Assembly (NCBI GenBank): GCA_003439945.1
Contig: QVRM01002224.1
Location: forward strand, 1-64,000
Length of the DNA: 64,000 nt
Direction of reading: 5' to 3'
Source: Dermanyssus gallinae
Lineage: Eukaryota > Arthropoda > Arachnida > Mesostigmata > Dermanyssidae
The position numbers were made by a program, and so were the translations under genes. Below the pieces are notes generated by a model. That model worked only from the letters and a program-made list of their open reading frames with translations, was not told the DNA's origin and searched no databases. Shown here one piece after another: positions 11,488 through 22,166 of the stretch (the first letter of the stretch is position 1; the number at the start of each line of letters is the position of its first letter).

Positions 11488-12776
11488 CAGGTAGTTCCAC
11501 AAGTTTTTAAAATGAAAACCAAGAATTTTCCAAATCTTGTTTTTATTTTTTTCTTATTTGATATACTCCTCGAGAAGCTCAATACACTTTTCCCACCGAG
11601 ATTTCAGAGCATTTATACCTCTTGAGCAAAATTCTGCGTCTTTAGACTGAAAATAGGCATTGACAGCAGTTGTAACCTCTTCATTGCTGGAAAAACGCTT
11701 TCCACCGAGACTGATTCTTCAAATGTCTGAAGAGGAAATAATCAGAGGGGGCCAGGTCTGGAGAATAGGAAGGTTGTTCAATAAGTTCGAACCTCAGTTG
11801 GGCCAGTTTTGCCGTTGCTTGCCGCGACTTGTGTGCGGGGAGCATTGTCCTGGTGAAACAGGACAACCTTCTTCTGCAAAGCGGGCCGTTTCACGATGAG
11901 TTCTTGCTTCAGGCAGTCCAACAGTCTTGCATAATATTCTCCCGTGATCGTTTTACCGCTCTCAAGGTTGTCGACCAGAATTATTCCACGTTGGTCCCAA
12001 AAAACCGTAGCCATCATCTTTCCGGCCGATGCCGTTGTCCGCACCCTCTTCGGAGGTCCTTCACCAGGTGCACACGATTGGCGAGATGGTTCTTGGGTCT
12101 CGGAAGTGTAGTGATGGACCCAGCTTTCATCGACGGTCACGAATCTGCGCCAAAAATCCGACGGATTTTTCGACATCTTGGCCAAATTTCGCTGTGAAGC
12201 GGAAACACGCGCGTCTGTTTGGCCTTGGTTGAGCAAATGCGGCACTCATTTTGCTCTGAGTTTTTTCATCTTCAAGTTCTCGTGCAGGATGAAATGCACA
12301 CTACCCAAACTGATCCCAAGGCCTCCTGATATCTCTTTAATGTTCACTCGCTTATCTGCGGCAACGATTTTCCGCACTTTTTCCACGTTTTCCTCATCAG
12401 TTGCCGTTTTTGGGCGTCCTGAACGTAGTTCATCCTCGGTGCTCCTGCGACCTCTTTTTAACTCATTAATCCAGTTGGAAACAGTAGCCAAATATGGCGC
12501 AGAGTCACCGTACACCTCGTCTAACTCAGTTTTCACTTGGGTCGCATTCCAATTTTTGAAATAAAAACGCTTGATAACCACTCGAAACTCTTTTTTCTCA
12601 ATTTTTCAAAATCACGCCGATACGTTGCACGGGAAAAGCGATCAAACGAAATCGCAACGGCCAATCACCATAATATTTTGACTGCTAGCATTCGAAAAGT
12701 TGCCGTTTCCAATAGCGGTGAAAGCGCAAAAAAAATCGAATTCTAAAAAGCTCATTTTAAGAACTTGTAGAACTAC

Positions 12777-12779
<3 letters not shown>
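11488..12779 (-). mobile_element. Mariner element, copy 2 (1292 bp, family A)
   Basis: Ends begin CAGGTAGTTCCACAAG on the left and CAGGTAGTTCTACAAG on the right (reverse complement). TA is present on both sides (11486-11487 and 12780-12781). Sequence and order match copy 1 at 3555-4841 throughout, with scattered substitutions and small indels. The right flank continues as (TA)n to 12814. Confidence 0.95.
11560..12590 (-). pseudogene. Mariner transposase, family A copy 2, nonsense and frameshift
   Basis: The N-terminal frame runs from about 12581 with NWNATQVKTELDEVYGDS and VNIKEISGGLGISLGS. A TGA at about 12246 replaces the Trp codon present in copy 1 (KLRAK-stop-VPHLL). The frame then continues through NPSDFWRRFVTVDESWVHHY and FHQDNAP to a frameshift near 11850, after which AKLAQLRFELIEQPS and SPDLAPSDYFLF follow. 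Catalytic Asp residues are all encoded but in separate frames. Non-functional. Confidence 0.9.

Positions 12780-12814
<35 letters not shown>
12780..12814. repeat. (TA)n tract right of mariner copy 2
   Basis: About 35 bp of pure TA directly following the element end. Confidence 0.95.
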
Positions 12815-12817
<3 letters not shown>

Positions 12818-13289
12818 CGCGTGATACTTAGTTGTATTTGGACGGAATCAGTGCAACGTCAACTCAGGTTCCAATATAATGGTGCCACAAGCCACATAGT
12901 TGTTTATGGACAATGGAGCTTTTAAAGATGAAGTTTTCCAGTGAGAATCAGAACATTGAATGGCCTTAAGTTCTTGTGATTTAAAGGCCGTTAGACTTTT
13001 CCTGTGGGTATTTTAAAAGTGCACGCTAACATGCCTACGACTATCAGCGAACTACGACACAACGCCAAGGAATCGGTATAGTCAACAGATATAAAATAAG
13101 AATGAAGCTATACGTAAAAGCATTTTCCTTTATACAAAAATAAAGGAATCATCATATCTAATCAGCAGACGGTATAAATTACATATATGCTTATATACAA
13201 CCGTCTTCAGCTAAACGCGGACATGATCAACGTCACTTGAATACTGTAGGGAGCTACCGATGTCACCTTGATTGTAAATAATGACGGAC
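12815..13289. other. Gene-free spacer
   Basis: AT-rich, with no ORF or repeat of note. Confidence 0.5.
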
Positions 13290-14040
13290 AGCTCTGTTGG
13301 GCTTTTGATACCAGCTGCCGCGATAAGGGCTTGTCTACGACGTTCAGTTACGTATTGTGAACTTGAGTTCCTCATTCCAGTCAGATTGGCTAGACATCAT
13401 CCTGATAAAAATGGAGAGCGTTTTCTCACCAGCCCCTGCGTAGTTCGTACCGCTGCAGAAGTGGCGCAGTGCCGAACAGTTGGCCACTGTGTGATCCACG
13501 TCATCCGGGGCTCTCCGGAAGTGCAGAGCACGCTAGGCATCTGTTGAAGATTTACCGATTCTGCACGTATACACCTAAAACTGGCCGTGGCAGTCGGGAT
13601 TTGTGTTACGTAGAAAGCCCTGGACAGGACCTTTATACCAGATGCTGAGATCTGGGATTAACGACTGGGTCCACCGACCGCAGCTGTCTCCGAATGGGGG
13701 GGTTGGGCCCAGGCGACATCCGAGTCATGTAGAGTCTTCTCTTTCGTACTGTGTCCAAGCGACGTCCCCGCCGAAGCGTCCTTCGCTGCGCTTAGTCGCC
13801 AGCAGATCCCATGGTAGCTTATGTGTTGGCACCAATAGAACGTCCGTACTAACCGTTATGTACTCCTGCAGACGCGCATAGCCATGGTCTTCTGGGCGGC
13901 CTAGCGATTGCGACTTCTACGCAACGCTATGTCCGCCCACACCGACGCTTCATACAGTGCCAGTAGATTCGGCGACTGAAGCCAGAAGGTGGCGCCGAGA
14001 TTTGCCTGCGCCTCCTTCGCGTGGGAGGATACGAGATAGG
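13290..14040 (-). pseudogene. Non-LTR retrotransposon ORF2 C-terminal region, minus strand
   Basis: The minus strand from about 14030 shows NLLALYEASVWADIALRR with KTMAMRVCRST, then LLVPTHKLPWDLLA. These match the 'LLY...VW' and 'ALRV..AYRT...AG..P.DLL' segments near the C-terminus of R1-type ORF2. Farther on come VYTCRIGKSS and PDDVDHTVANCSALRHF, which fit the terminal zinc-like motif (C...DD.EHT...C). Multiple frameshifts and stops. The same region gives only meaningless frames on the plus strand. Confidence 0.6.
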
Positions 14041-14229
14041 TTTTGATACATTTGGGCGATTTTCCTGGTTATGTGCTGGATGTGCTACCTCCCTCCCTCG
14101 AGAGCCCAGTATCAATGTTCACCCCCATTTACCTGGCAGTTTTCTGCAACGAGATGTGGTGTCCGGCAACCTCCACCCGGACCCCCCGGGTGCGCTTTCG
14201 GCCTGTTAATACAATGCCTCGGACTTTTT

Positions 14230-14310
14230 TGAAGCAAGCTGGAGGTGGCTAGCCTCCATCCACCCATTGACACCTCAAGCAAGCTGGAGGTTTGCTGCAG
14301 CCTCCAGGAA
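14230..14310. repeat. Paired short hairpins sharing CAAGCTGGAGG
   Basis: AAGCAAGCTGGAGGT occurs twice about 40 bp apart. Each copy is followed by a CCTCC that can pair back (GGAGGTGGCTAGCCTCC; CTGGAGG...CCTCCAG). It lies just upstream of a tRNA-derived SINE head. Confidence 0.6.
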
Positions 14311-14351
14311 GTTCGCTCGGCAAGCTGAGGCCAGTACCGCAAGATCGTCGA

Positions 14352-14480
14352 GCCCGGTGGCGTAGTGGCATGCGTCTGCGCCTCGCGACCGGAAGAGACA
14401 CATAGGTGCGCGGGTTCGAGCCCCACCGTTGCACATTTGTATTTATAGGGGTCCGTCTATGAAGCAATGCGAAAAGCAGT
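14352..14480 (+). mobile_element. tRNA-derived SINE, family S1, plus strand
   Basis: A box TGGCGTAGTGGC (14358-14369) and B box GGGTTCGAGCCCC (14412-14424) lie 42 bp apart, the polymerase III spacing. They are followed by a non-tRNA body. The head matches, with few differences, the reverse complement of 38950-39045, and the similarity continues past the B box (TTGTATT..T..GGGG..GTCT). Two dispersed copies with shared non-tRNA sequence indicate a SINE and not a tRNA gene. Confidence 0.7.
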
Positions 14481-16640
14481 CCCATGGTCGTCGGCGTAGG
14501 CTAAGGTCTCGACACCATCTGGCATCTCTGGGATATGCATCGATCTCCCTAATAAATATATTGGTTTCATACGACGGTAACTTAACGTCTTTCTCTTGAA
14601 ATGTCCTATTCATTGTGTACATGACCTAGTGATCTCACGACTCGATCGCACCAGATTTTCGAACAAAGTTCGACAATGAGAACGGCTCATTTGTCTGCCC
14701 AGTTGTAGGCAAGTGAGTCAATATTCAGGCAGATTAGCTGATTCTGGCCCGCGCTAAATGTTAAGTGATGTCGTATATTGCAGTAACAATGATGCTATTG
14801 TTTGATAGTTGCCAGTTTTCCAACTCGCTATGCTATCAACACAATTTGCGTGTTGAGGTAAATTTCTGCAGATTTATTGGACTCTTGTTCGACTTTTTAA
14901 AAATTTTTGTAGTGTTCCAAAGAGTTATTGCCTCGCGATATGGCGATTAGGGTCGATGATTGTGTTAAGACGAGTTGAAACAATTGTAAACGAAGATGCC
15001 ACCGATACCTACAGATTATAGAGTGATGGAGTTCTGCCCTACGTGGAGAAGGGCCACAGCGTATTGTCGGCTAGGCGTCCAGAGATCGCAGCCCTCGAAA
15101 CTGGAAGCTGATTGTCTAGAGTAGATAGGAGCTCATCAGGTTCGTCTCTCGTGATCTCTGCGGTTGGCTACTCGTAGTAGTAATAGTATACCACATTGTG
15201 TATCGTACATAACAATACACTTCACTAAAGTAGAGCATTGACCTTGTATGAGACTATAATAATTCGTGTCCCTACGTCTTAACTACTCCGTGAGCCGGCC
15301 GGTAAGCCAGTTAGTTAGTATTCTTGGAGATTGCTCACCAACTTCCTTTGATAGGTGCGGTGTGCCTACATATAACATTTTTGGATACTGATAAGGGTAT
15401 GTTCAATTGGCAACACAGCAACAGTTTTCATGAGAGTCCTAGCTTCAATACTTGTGCTGTAGCGACTCGTAATATACCTAAAACTACTACGTCAATATAT
15501 AATATGAATAGTACATGCATACACGCATACATATGATATGCAATGAACGAGTACATACAAGGCACTACCCTAAAAGAGTGACACACTGTGCGCTTGGGAG
15601 AAGAAGAAATTTATTTCCTTAATCCTCGTCGAGTGATTCATGATTCGTCATCGTGCGTTTGGTTCTTGGTTGAGAAGGTCGCTCAATAATAGTCCGTGGT
15701 CGGCGTCATGAATGCGGCCATACAGCAGCAATACACATGCTGGTCTAGTAATCGTGCACGTATTAGCGTATTAGGATTGTAACGGTAGTGGTAACAATAA
15801 CATAACACCATTCATTGCTATTATGAATTGTTATTAATATCATTAGGTTGGTTATAGTTGTTATTGTATCGTCATCGTATCATCAATTGTCACTGTGTGG
15901 TTCACTATTGACCACCACCATCATCATCATCATCGTCGTCATCATCATATCGTGGTGGTCAGCGCGTCGCGTCACCCGTGGCGCGTCGTCCCTATTCGAT
16001 CTATGGCGCGCGTCATGGCCTTTGCGTTTCGGCTGCCTCGGCACAGAGCAGAGGAAGCCTGATGAAACGCCGCGGATGGTGGTACTACTAATTTCATTGT
16101 AGTAGTAACAGCGTTGTAATTATAGTATGATTAGAATTAATAGTAATATTATCATCACCATCGCCGCCATTATTATCAGCATCATCAATATGATCATTAT
16201 TCTTCTTATTATTACCATTATTACCATCAACGCAATCATCATCGTTTGTCGTTCGTATCACCGTTGTTGTTCTTCGTCTAATCAAGATCACATCACAGCA
16301 TTGATTTGATCGACTCGCAATGCTAGCGTCGTCATTGGGTCATCGTCGGTGTGTTTCAGTTCGGCCGCCTGCGTCATCATCATCTGTGTGAAGTCCATCT
16401 CGGCCCTCGATGCGCTTCGCCTTCACTCAGAGAGCGAGAGAAATAGTGGTAACCACTGCCGCACCAGGGTTTAGGTAGTTAGTTAACTAGTGCGGTGTTT
16501 CGTCTGCCTGATTACCGCCTATCGCCTACCTGCGACTGTTCGCTCTTGGGTTTGGCTAGATCTTTCAATGATGTTCGAATCGAGATGGAACAACGCGGAC
16601 TCGGTAAAGTCGACCACTACTGTTGATGTTATAGCTGTCA
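14481..16640. other. Gene-free stretch, ATC/ATT-rich in its second half
   Basis: No exon was recognised. From about 15840 to 16280 the sequence is rich in CATCAT, ATT and TTATT words and gives low-complexity frames only. A GC-rich island lies at 15960-16060. Confidence 0.5.
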
Positions 16641-16659
16641 TTCTTGTTGTTATTGTTGC

Positions 16660-16695
<36 letters not shown>

Positions 16696-16930
16696 GTTTG
16701 TTAATGTTGCTGTCACAATTGTTGTTGTGTCTGTCAATGTTGCTGTTACAATTGTTGTTGTGTTTGTTAATGGTGCTGTTACAATTGTTGTTGTGTTTGT
16801 TAATGTTGCTGTTACAATTGTTGTTGTGTTTGTTAATGTTGCTGTTACAATTGTTGTTGTTGTGTTGTTAATGTTGCTGTTACAATTGCTGTTGTGGTTT
16901 TTGATGTTATTTTTAAGGTAGTGGAAGTTG
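16620..16930. repeat. (TTG)n-rich tract containing a 33-bp minisatellite
   Basis: From about 16688 to 16887 there are six tandem copies of a 33-bp unit ending TTGCTGTTACAATT. Copy ends fall at 16720, 16753, 16786, 16819, 16852 and 16887, so five periods are exact and the last unit is 35 bp. On the plus strand five units read as an 11-residue repeat (VFVNVAVTIVV-like), but the 35-bp unit shifts the frame, which argues against coding. The unit itself looks like an expanded (TTG)n variant. Confidence 0.9.
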
Positions 16931-17255
16931 TTTTTTGTTTTTCTCCTCAGTCTGCCTAGTTTTTCTTTGCCTGCTTTGCGCGTGCAACGTCTGCGGAACC
17001 GACATTGATCTTCGAGGTGGTTTCACGATTGCACGGCCGTTGGTTCTTGGAGTTGTTGTTCATGGGCCATGTTCATGGGACCTGTTGTGTCACTGGTGTC
17101 ATCAGTGCATTCCGCCTTGGGTGCCATGCTGGTATATGCTTTTCTTTGACACCCGCTTGCTAGACACAAGCTGAGCGGAACTGAGATCTCTGGAGCTGCC
17201 GTTAGAAATCGACCACACTCCAAAACGACGTGTTGGGTATTGAATTGCCCGGGAC

Positions 17256-17338
<83 letters not shown>

Positions 17339-18370
17339 CCGCTGACTATTGACGTGTTCTTGCTAGATATGAGGGAAAAATTGCCAGCCAGCTCTTCTCT
17401 GCCCCAATTGGCCTGCGCAGTGAAGCTGTTCAAAAGCCCTCTTAACTGCATGGAGGCTAACATTACCACGACTAGCCTCTAACCAGCTCCTTATACCACT
17501 CTATTCGATCTGCGAATGCCACTCGGATTAACTTAATTAATACTGCTACTTCCACTCTAACGACGATCAAACTACGACTACAATTGCCCTATGAATATGA
17601 AGCAACAGCAACTACCGCTATCTACTTCCACTACCACTACATGAGTGAACAACAGAATTACGCAACAGCTTTTCTATACTCGAACTATCAGTGGTACCTA
17701 GCTAATTTTTTTGTGTGTCTTTTTTTACATCTTTTATTTTTTTTTTGTCTACCGCTCCCGTTCTCTATCGAAGGTCGAACGCCAATTGCTAAAATCTGCT
17801 TGTTGTTTTTGAGTGGGCTGTGTGCCCCGCCCGATTCACGGTCAACTACCGCATAGAATTGGCACCGTGCTTGCGTGAAATCGTGTCTCACTCGTGTGGT
17901 TTATCTAAGTGTGGCTCGCTCTTCTGTGGCGTATAGCAGATTCATATTAATATTATTTAACTTATTATATACTTTTTAAATGCACATACAAATATTAGCC
18001 TCACAATTACATCGTGAAATTTGTTTTTGCGATTTCGTGACTTTGTTTGTTTGCTTACCAATCACTCGCTTGTATCATCCGTGGCCGGAATAGCATATCA
18101 CCCCGAAGATGCAATTCAGGTCATCAGACAGCCATGTCGAAAAGTGTTTTTTTTTTGGTATTTTCTTTGTCTTATACTCTCTCTCTCTCTCTCTCTAGCT
18201 CTTTGCTATGTTTGTTAGACATTTTGTTTTGTCACTACCTTTAAAACTATTCTGCGATGCCACTCAGCAAAGTGTGTGCTCAGCAATCGTATCGCCGGTC
18301 AGCTGTAGCGGTGTTGGACGAGCAAGTCTAAATCATTATGATTCACAAAGTCCACGGTCCTCGCTTATTT
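16931..18370. other. Gene-free stretch with a long (TA)n tract
   Basis: Holds the (TA)n tract at 17256-17337 and a CT run at 18176-18197. No coding motif was recognised on either strand. Confidence 0.5.
17256..17337. repeat. (TA)n tract, about 80 bp
   Basis: Nearly pure TA with one slip (TATTATAT) and a single interrupting A near the left end. Confidence 0.95.
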
Positions 18371-18480
18371 CATGATTCAGATTTCGAACTCAGATCAAAC
18401 GCATGTTTGTATGATTCTGTTGTGGGTTGTCGCTGTAGTTGCCAATCTTAGCTTCGACTGCTACAAACGGGAGCCTATCT

Positions 18481-18485
<5 letters not shown>

Positions 18486-18521
<36 letters not shown>

Positions 18522-18546
18522 TACATATATTATATTTATATATTTA
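18486..18546. repeat. (TA)n tract with GATA/TTTA variants
   Basis: Pure TA to about 18519, then imperfect TA/TTA repeats. Confidence 0.9.
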
Positions 18547-18896
18547 TGTCGATCGATATGTCCAGTACACATACCTACGAGCTAGCACTACTAGGCTATG
18601 CAACTGTCTACGGACTAACCTGCTACTCGTTCAACTCGAACTATTACGAACCTAACCTAACCTATTCTCACACACACACCCGTGTGCGCTTACCTTCTGG
18701 CCTGGCCGAGGAGGTCGAGCTGGTTTAGCACAGGTAGCTTTTGTTTTTATGGCTAGACTATTCCTGTTTCTGAGACCCGCTGTTTCTACGCCGTCGACAG
18801 CAGGCCGCCTCGTTGCTGCTGCTGCTGCTGCTATTATTGGTCAATACTGTTGAATAAGTTACAGTAGTTATGGAACGACTTGTAGTAGAAGACGTC

Positions 18897-18902
18897 GTCG
18901 TC

Positions 18903-18936
<34 letters not shown>

Positions 18937-18945
18937 AAGTAGTTG
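18897..18945. repeat. (GTC)n/(GTA)n microsatellite
   Basis: GTCGTCGTCGTC followed by about eleven GTA units. A (GCT)n run lies at 18812-18831. Confidence 0.9.
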
Positions 18946-19189
18946 TAGCTGTTGTAGGCCACCAGCGGTGGTAATCATGATTAGCAGCCGTACAAGCTAG
19001 ACTAGCAAACGTTGAATGAATTAGAACTTGCGAGGAGGCCTGGCTGAGGGGGAGACAGGCGGCACGAAACCGTCACGATTCTGGCGCCACGCAAAGAGGG
19101 TTTTGCTACTGGTTGGCTGGCTCGCTGGCTTGGTTGCTTCTTTTCCGTTCCACGTTTTCCTTCATCACGAAATGAAGATGTTCGTAGAC

Positions 19190-19640
19190 TACAGCAAGTC
19201 GTGTTGTATGTCTCTCCTAGTCCTAGTGACAGCAACCGTAGTAGTAGTAGTAGTTGAAGTAATGAGGTAGGCTTTGTCTCGTACCTCTAGAGTACGGTGG
19301 TGAGTTGTTGTTGTTGTTTTGTTTTTTGTTGTTAATTTTGTTGTTGTTGTTGTTGTTTGTTGTTGTTGTTGTTGTTGCTATTCGTGTTGTTGTAGACGCA
19401 GGTCTTTTGTGGCGACGAAGAAACAAACTGACGGATTCCAACTTTATATTTGCACGCTGACCAAGCCGTTTTACGTAGTATGAGCATCCACATCAGGAGC
19501 TGAACCGGTTCGGCGATAGTGTTTCACACGTTTCTGTCATTGTTGTTGTTATTGTTGCTGTTGTTGTTATTGTTGTTGTTGCAACCGTTGTTGGTATTAC
19601 GGTTGTGGTCTTTATCGTAGCTGTTTTAATTTTGACCTGT
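19190..19640. repeat. (GTA)n and (TTG)n low-complexity block
   Basis: GTAGTAGTAGTA at 19238, a TTG-rich tract at 19300-19390, and a second TTG/TTATTG tract at 19535-19610. The ORFs here are products of the repeat. Confidence 0.85.
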
Positions 19641-19949
19641 TGTCTGTCATTTTCGCTGATGCCCTCGTCATTCGTGCTATTGGTTTTCTATCGTGCTCAG
19701 TATCGGACTTGGTCTATTCACAGGATCCTGTTGTAATTGCGGTCGTTGTTTGTCGATTGCTCTTATCTTTGCTAACTTTTCTTTGTTGTTATTGCTCTTG
19801 ACCTCTGCTGCTGCTGCTTGTGTTATTACTTGTGTTGTCATTGTTGCCAGAGTACTGTTGACGTTGTCGTTGTCGTCGTCGTCTGTCATCACGCTCGCAG
19901 ACGTGTATGCCTTTTTTTTGTTCATTTATGACCTACAGTGATAGAATAA

Positions 19950-21260
19950 ATTCGCTTTGTTTCTGAACGATTGCAGCCGTTGCCTATCATCACCACCGGG
20001 TGGCGCTTTTCGTACGTTGCGGGCTCGGCACGACACGCCAACACCTCTGATTGTTCGCCTACCTAACCACGTGCCACGTGTCGACCCCTATCGTCCCATA
20101 TCGGGATCACATGTTCCCTCGGCTACCTGGTGGGCAGAATGCAGAAAAATAACGGGCATTTTTCTCGCTCTTGCCCGCTTGTAGGCTAGAAACAACAGCA
20201 CTACTCGGCGCTCAGGATCAGGAACGATCAGGAGCGGCTTGCAAACGCGCGACGACACATCGTCTCTCCTACGCTTCCCCTGCGCGGGAGGAATCCTCGT
20301 CCAAAGGCTGCTGGGGTCGGCATTGTCGTCAACAGAAAGCGCTAGTGGTCGAAGACGCTGGATAATGATGACGATGCTGCAGCAGGCGACGATGTCTACG
20401 ACGTCGGGCCAGCTGCCTGCGGTTGACACCACCTGGTGCGTACCTGGACACCACGCTCGCCATGGCCGGCACCCATCCCACCCGCTTCTCCTGCCATCTA
20501 TTCTCCTTCTCCCGTGCTGGGTGGGGCCACAGCGGTGAGGCTCGGCGAAGCGCTACGTACGCACCCTTTTTTCCGCTTGCTTGTGGGCCATCCACACGCG
20601 TTTTTTAGTCTACCCCACACTTCTCTCCCCACAGAATCTCGGAAGTAGTCGTTGATCTGCCGGCCAGTTACCACCGGCACTGCAACTACTTATGCTACCC
20701 CTCTCTTCTCCCTCCCTCCACCCACCTAACCAACCCCCCCCCCCCCCCCCCCGATCCCTCACCCGAACTCCCATCAACATTGTGCTTTTGCTACGTCACG
20801 CTAGATTTCGTTCGTAGAGGCATCACCTAGCAGCGTGACTGACGTGAAGGGCCGGCGTGAGGTCTGTCCATTCGACGAGCGCGGGCACGTGGCCGGTGAC
20901 AAGGCGAAGACAACCCCCGTCACCCCCCGCGTGGCTGCGAACCAATGTGATGGCGGGCCTGACGCGCATATGCCCCGTCAAGATCCCGTCGCCTACTCGT
21001 CAAGTCCCATCCGTCGTAGGAGAATTCGGCCCGCATACGTTGGTCTCTCTCTCATCTCTCCTTCTGTACGTTGGCCTCATTATACATGAGCGTGTCTCGT
21101 CGCCGAAACCGCCTTCAATCTCGTATCTCGTCCTGAGTCTCGAGCCGTCCCCCTCCCTTTCGCCTGTCTCGAAGATTCTGCCGCCCAAAGATTCTGCTCC
21201 TCGCGCGTTCGCGCGTTGTCGTGCGTTTTACATAGACATTATTACGTACACGCACTCGTA
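19950..21260. other. GC-rich stretch without a recognised gene
   Basis: Distinctly GC-richer than the surroundings, with a C19 homopolymer at 20734-20752. Long overlapping open frames exist on both strands, but none has a recognisable domain, and the openness follows from GC content. It could be a promoter or untranslated exon region; nothing shows that directly. Confidence 0.35.
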
Positions 21261-21479
21261 AATCTGCTTGTCGTTTTTTTGTGTCAGTTTTTGCTGGCTG
21301 TTTGTGTCCGCTTGCGGGGATAACGACGTAAAAGTGAACAACAAAAACGCCATATCAATGCAATCTTCAATATCTTTGTATATGTGTAGCACATGGGTAT
21401 AGTCGTAGTAGTAGTTGTAGTAGTGGTGATAGTAGTCGTCGTCGTAGAAGTGTCTTAGTTCGTCCATGTACATATCTTG

Positions 21480-22020
21480 ATCCTGAGGTTAGCCACTATT
21501 TATATTGGTGTGGGGGGAGGGCGCGGGGGGGGGGGGGTAATGTTAAGGTTGTTTTTGTTGCTGTTGTTGAGGTTGTTTTTGTTGCTGTTGTTGAGATTGT
21601 TGTTGTGGTTGTTTTAGTAGATGTAGTTGTAGTGAAGGTTGTTGTTGCTGTTCTTTTGGTTGCCCCCGCTTCTGTACCGACTCATTCCGCTTCTGGCACA
21701 GCAGCTAAGCGGTTAACGTCTATTTCATCTACTAGTCCTAGTTCTACTGGTGGCACTCCATTGGCTAATTATGGTACTACGACAACAACGACTTCTACTA
21801 CTACTACTACTACTTCTACGGATAGTACTACCAGTGATTTGTGTTTTTCGTCTATCTCCTACATCTCGCTCCATCTGTTCCTTTTACAACTGAAGACTGA
21901 AATGTCGTCAACGTTTTCCTTACTATCTTCTCTCTTGGCTGCTCCTGCTGCTGCTGTCGCGGCCTCTTCTAAAGTACTTCATCTACGGCTAATGCTTCTG
22001 CTCCCGCCTTCGCTGAGCTC
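21480..22020. repeat. G13 run, 24-bp tandem repeat and TTG-rich tract
   Basis: G13 at 21525-21537, then GTTGTTTTTGTTGCTGTTG repeated twice as a 24-bp unit (21547-21600) inside a TTG tract. A serine/threonine-rich frame lies at 21670-21840 (TCTACTACT repeats). This is directly downstream of the allatostatin-A stop codon on the minus strand and is likely its 3' flank or 3' UTR. Confidence 0.7.
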
Positions 22021-22024
22021 CACT

Positions 22025-22166
22025 TTACTCCGAGCGTTTGCCGAGTCCAAAGTTGTACTTTCTCTTGCGGTACTCTTCATTGTCGTTCATCGGCCACGGC
22101 CGCTTCCCTAGTCCAAAGTTGTACTGTCGTCGCTTAAAACTGGAGAACGTTGGCTCATCCTGGTAT
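22025..22166 (-). CDS. AstA: AstA exon 2 (second and third FGL-amides)
   Basis: Acceptor TGGTCCACAG precedes 22166. Encodes [10 protein letters not shown], then [12 protein letters not shown], a [10 protein letters not shown] spacer, [12 protein letters not shown] and SE, with TAA at 22027-22025. The two nucleotide repeats TACAACTTTGGACT are nearly identical, consistent with internal duplication. Confidence 0.94.

Noticed and set aside
16688..16887. CRISPR-like regular repeats
   Set aside because: Tandem units without spacers, in a eukaryotic genome; a minisatellite.
16490..16921. 143-codon valine-rich frame with an 11-residue repeat
   Set aside because: It is the 33-bp (TTG)-derived minisatellite read in one frame. 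The 35-bp final unit shifts the frame, and there are no splice or start signals.
20857..21261. 134-codon frame in the GC-rich block
   Set aside because: Equally long frames overlap on other frames and strands; no conserved motif.
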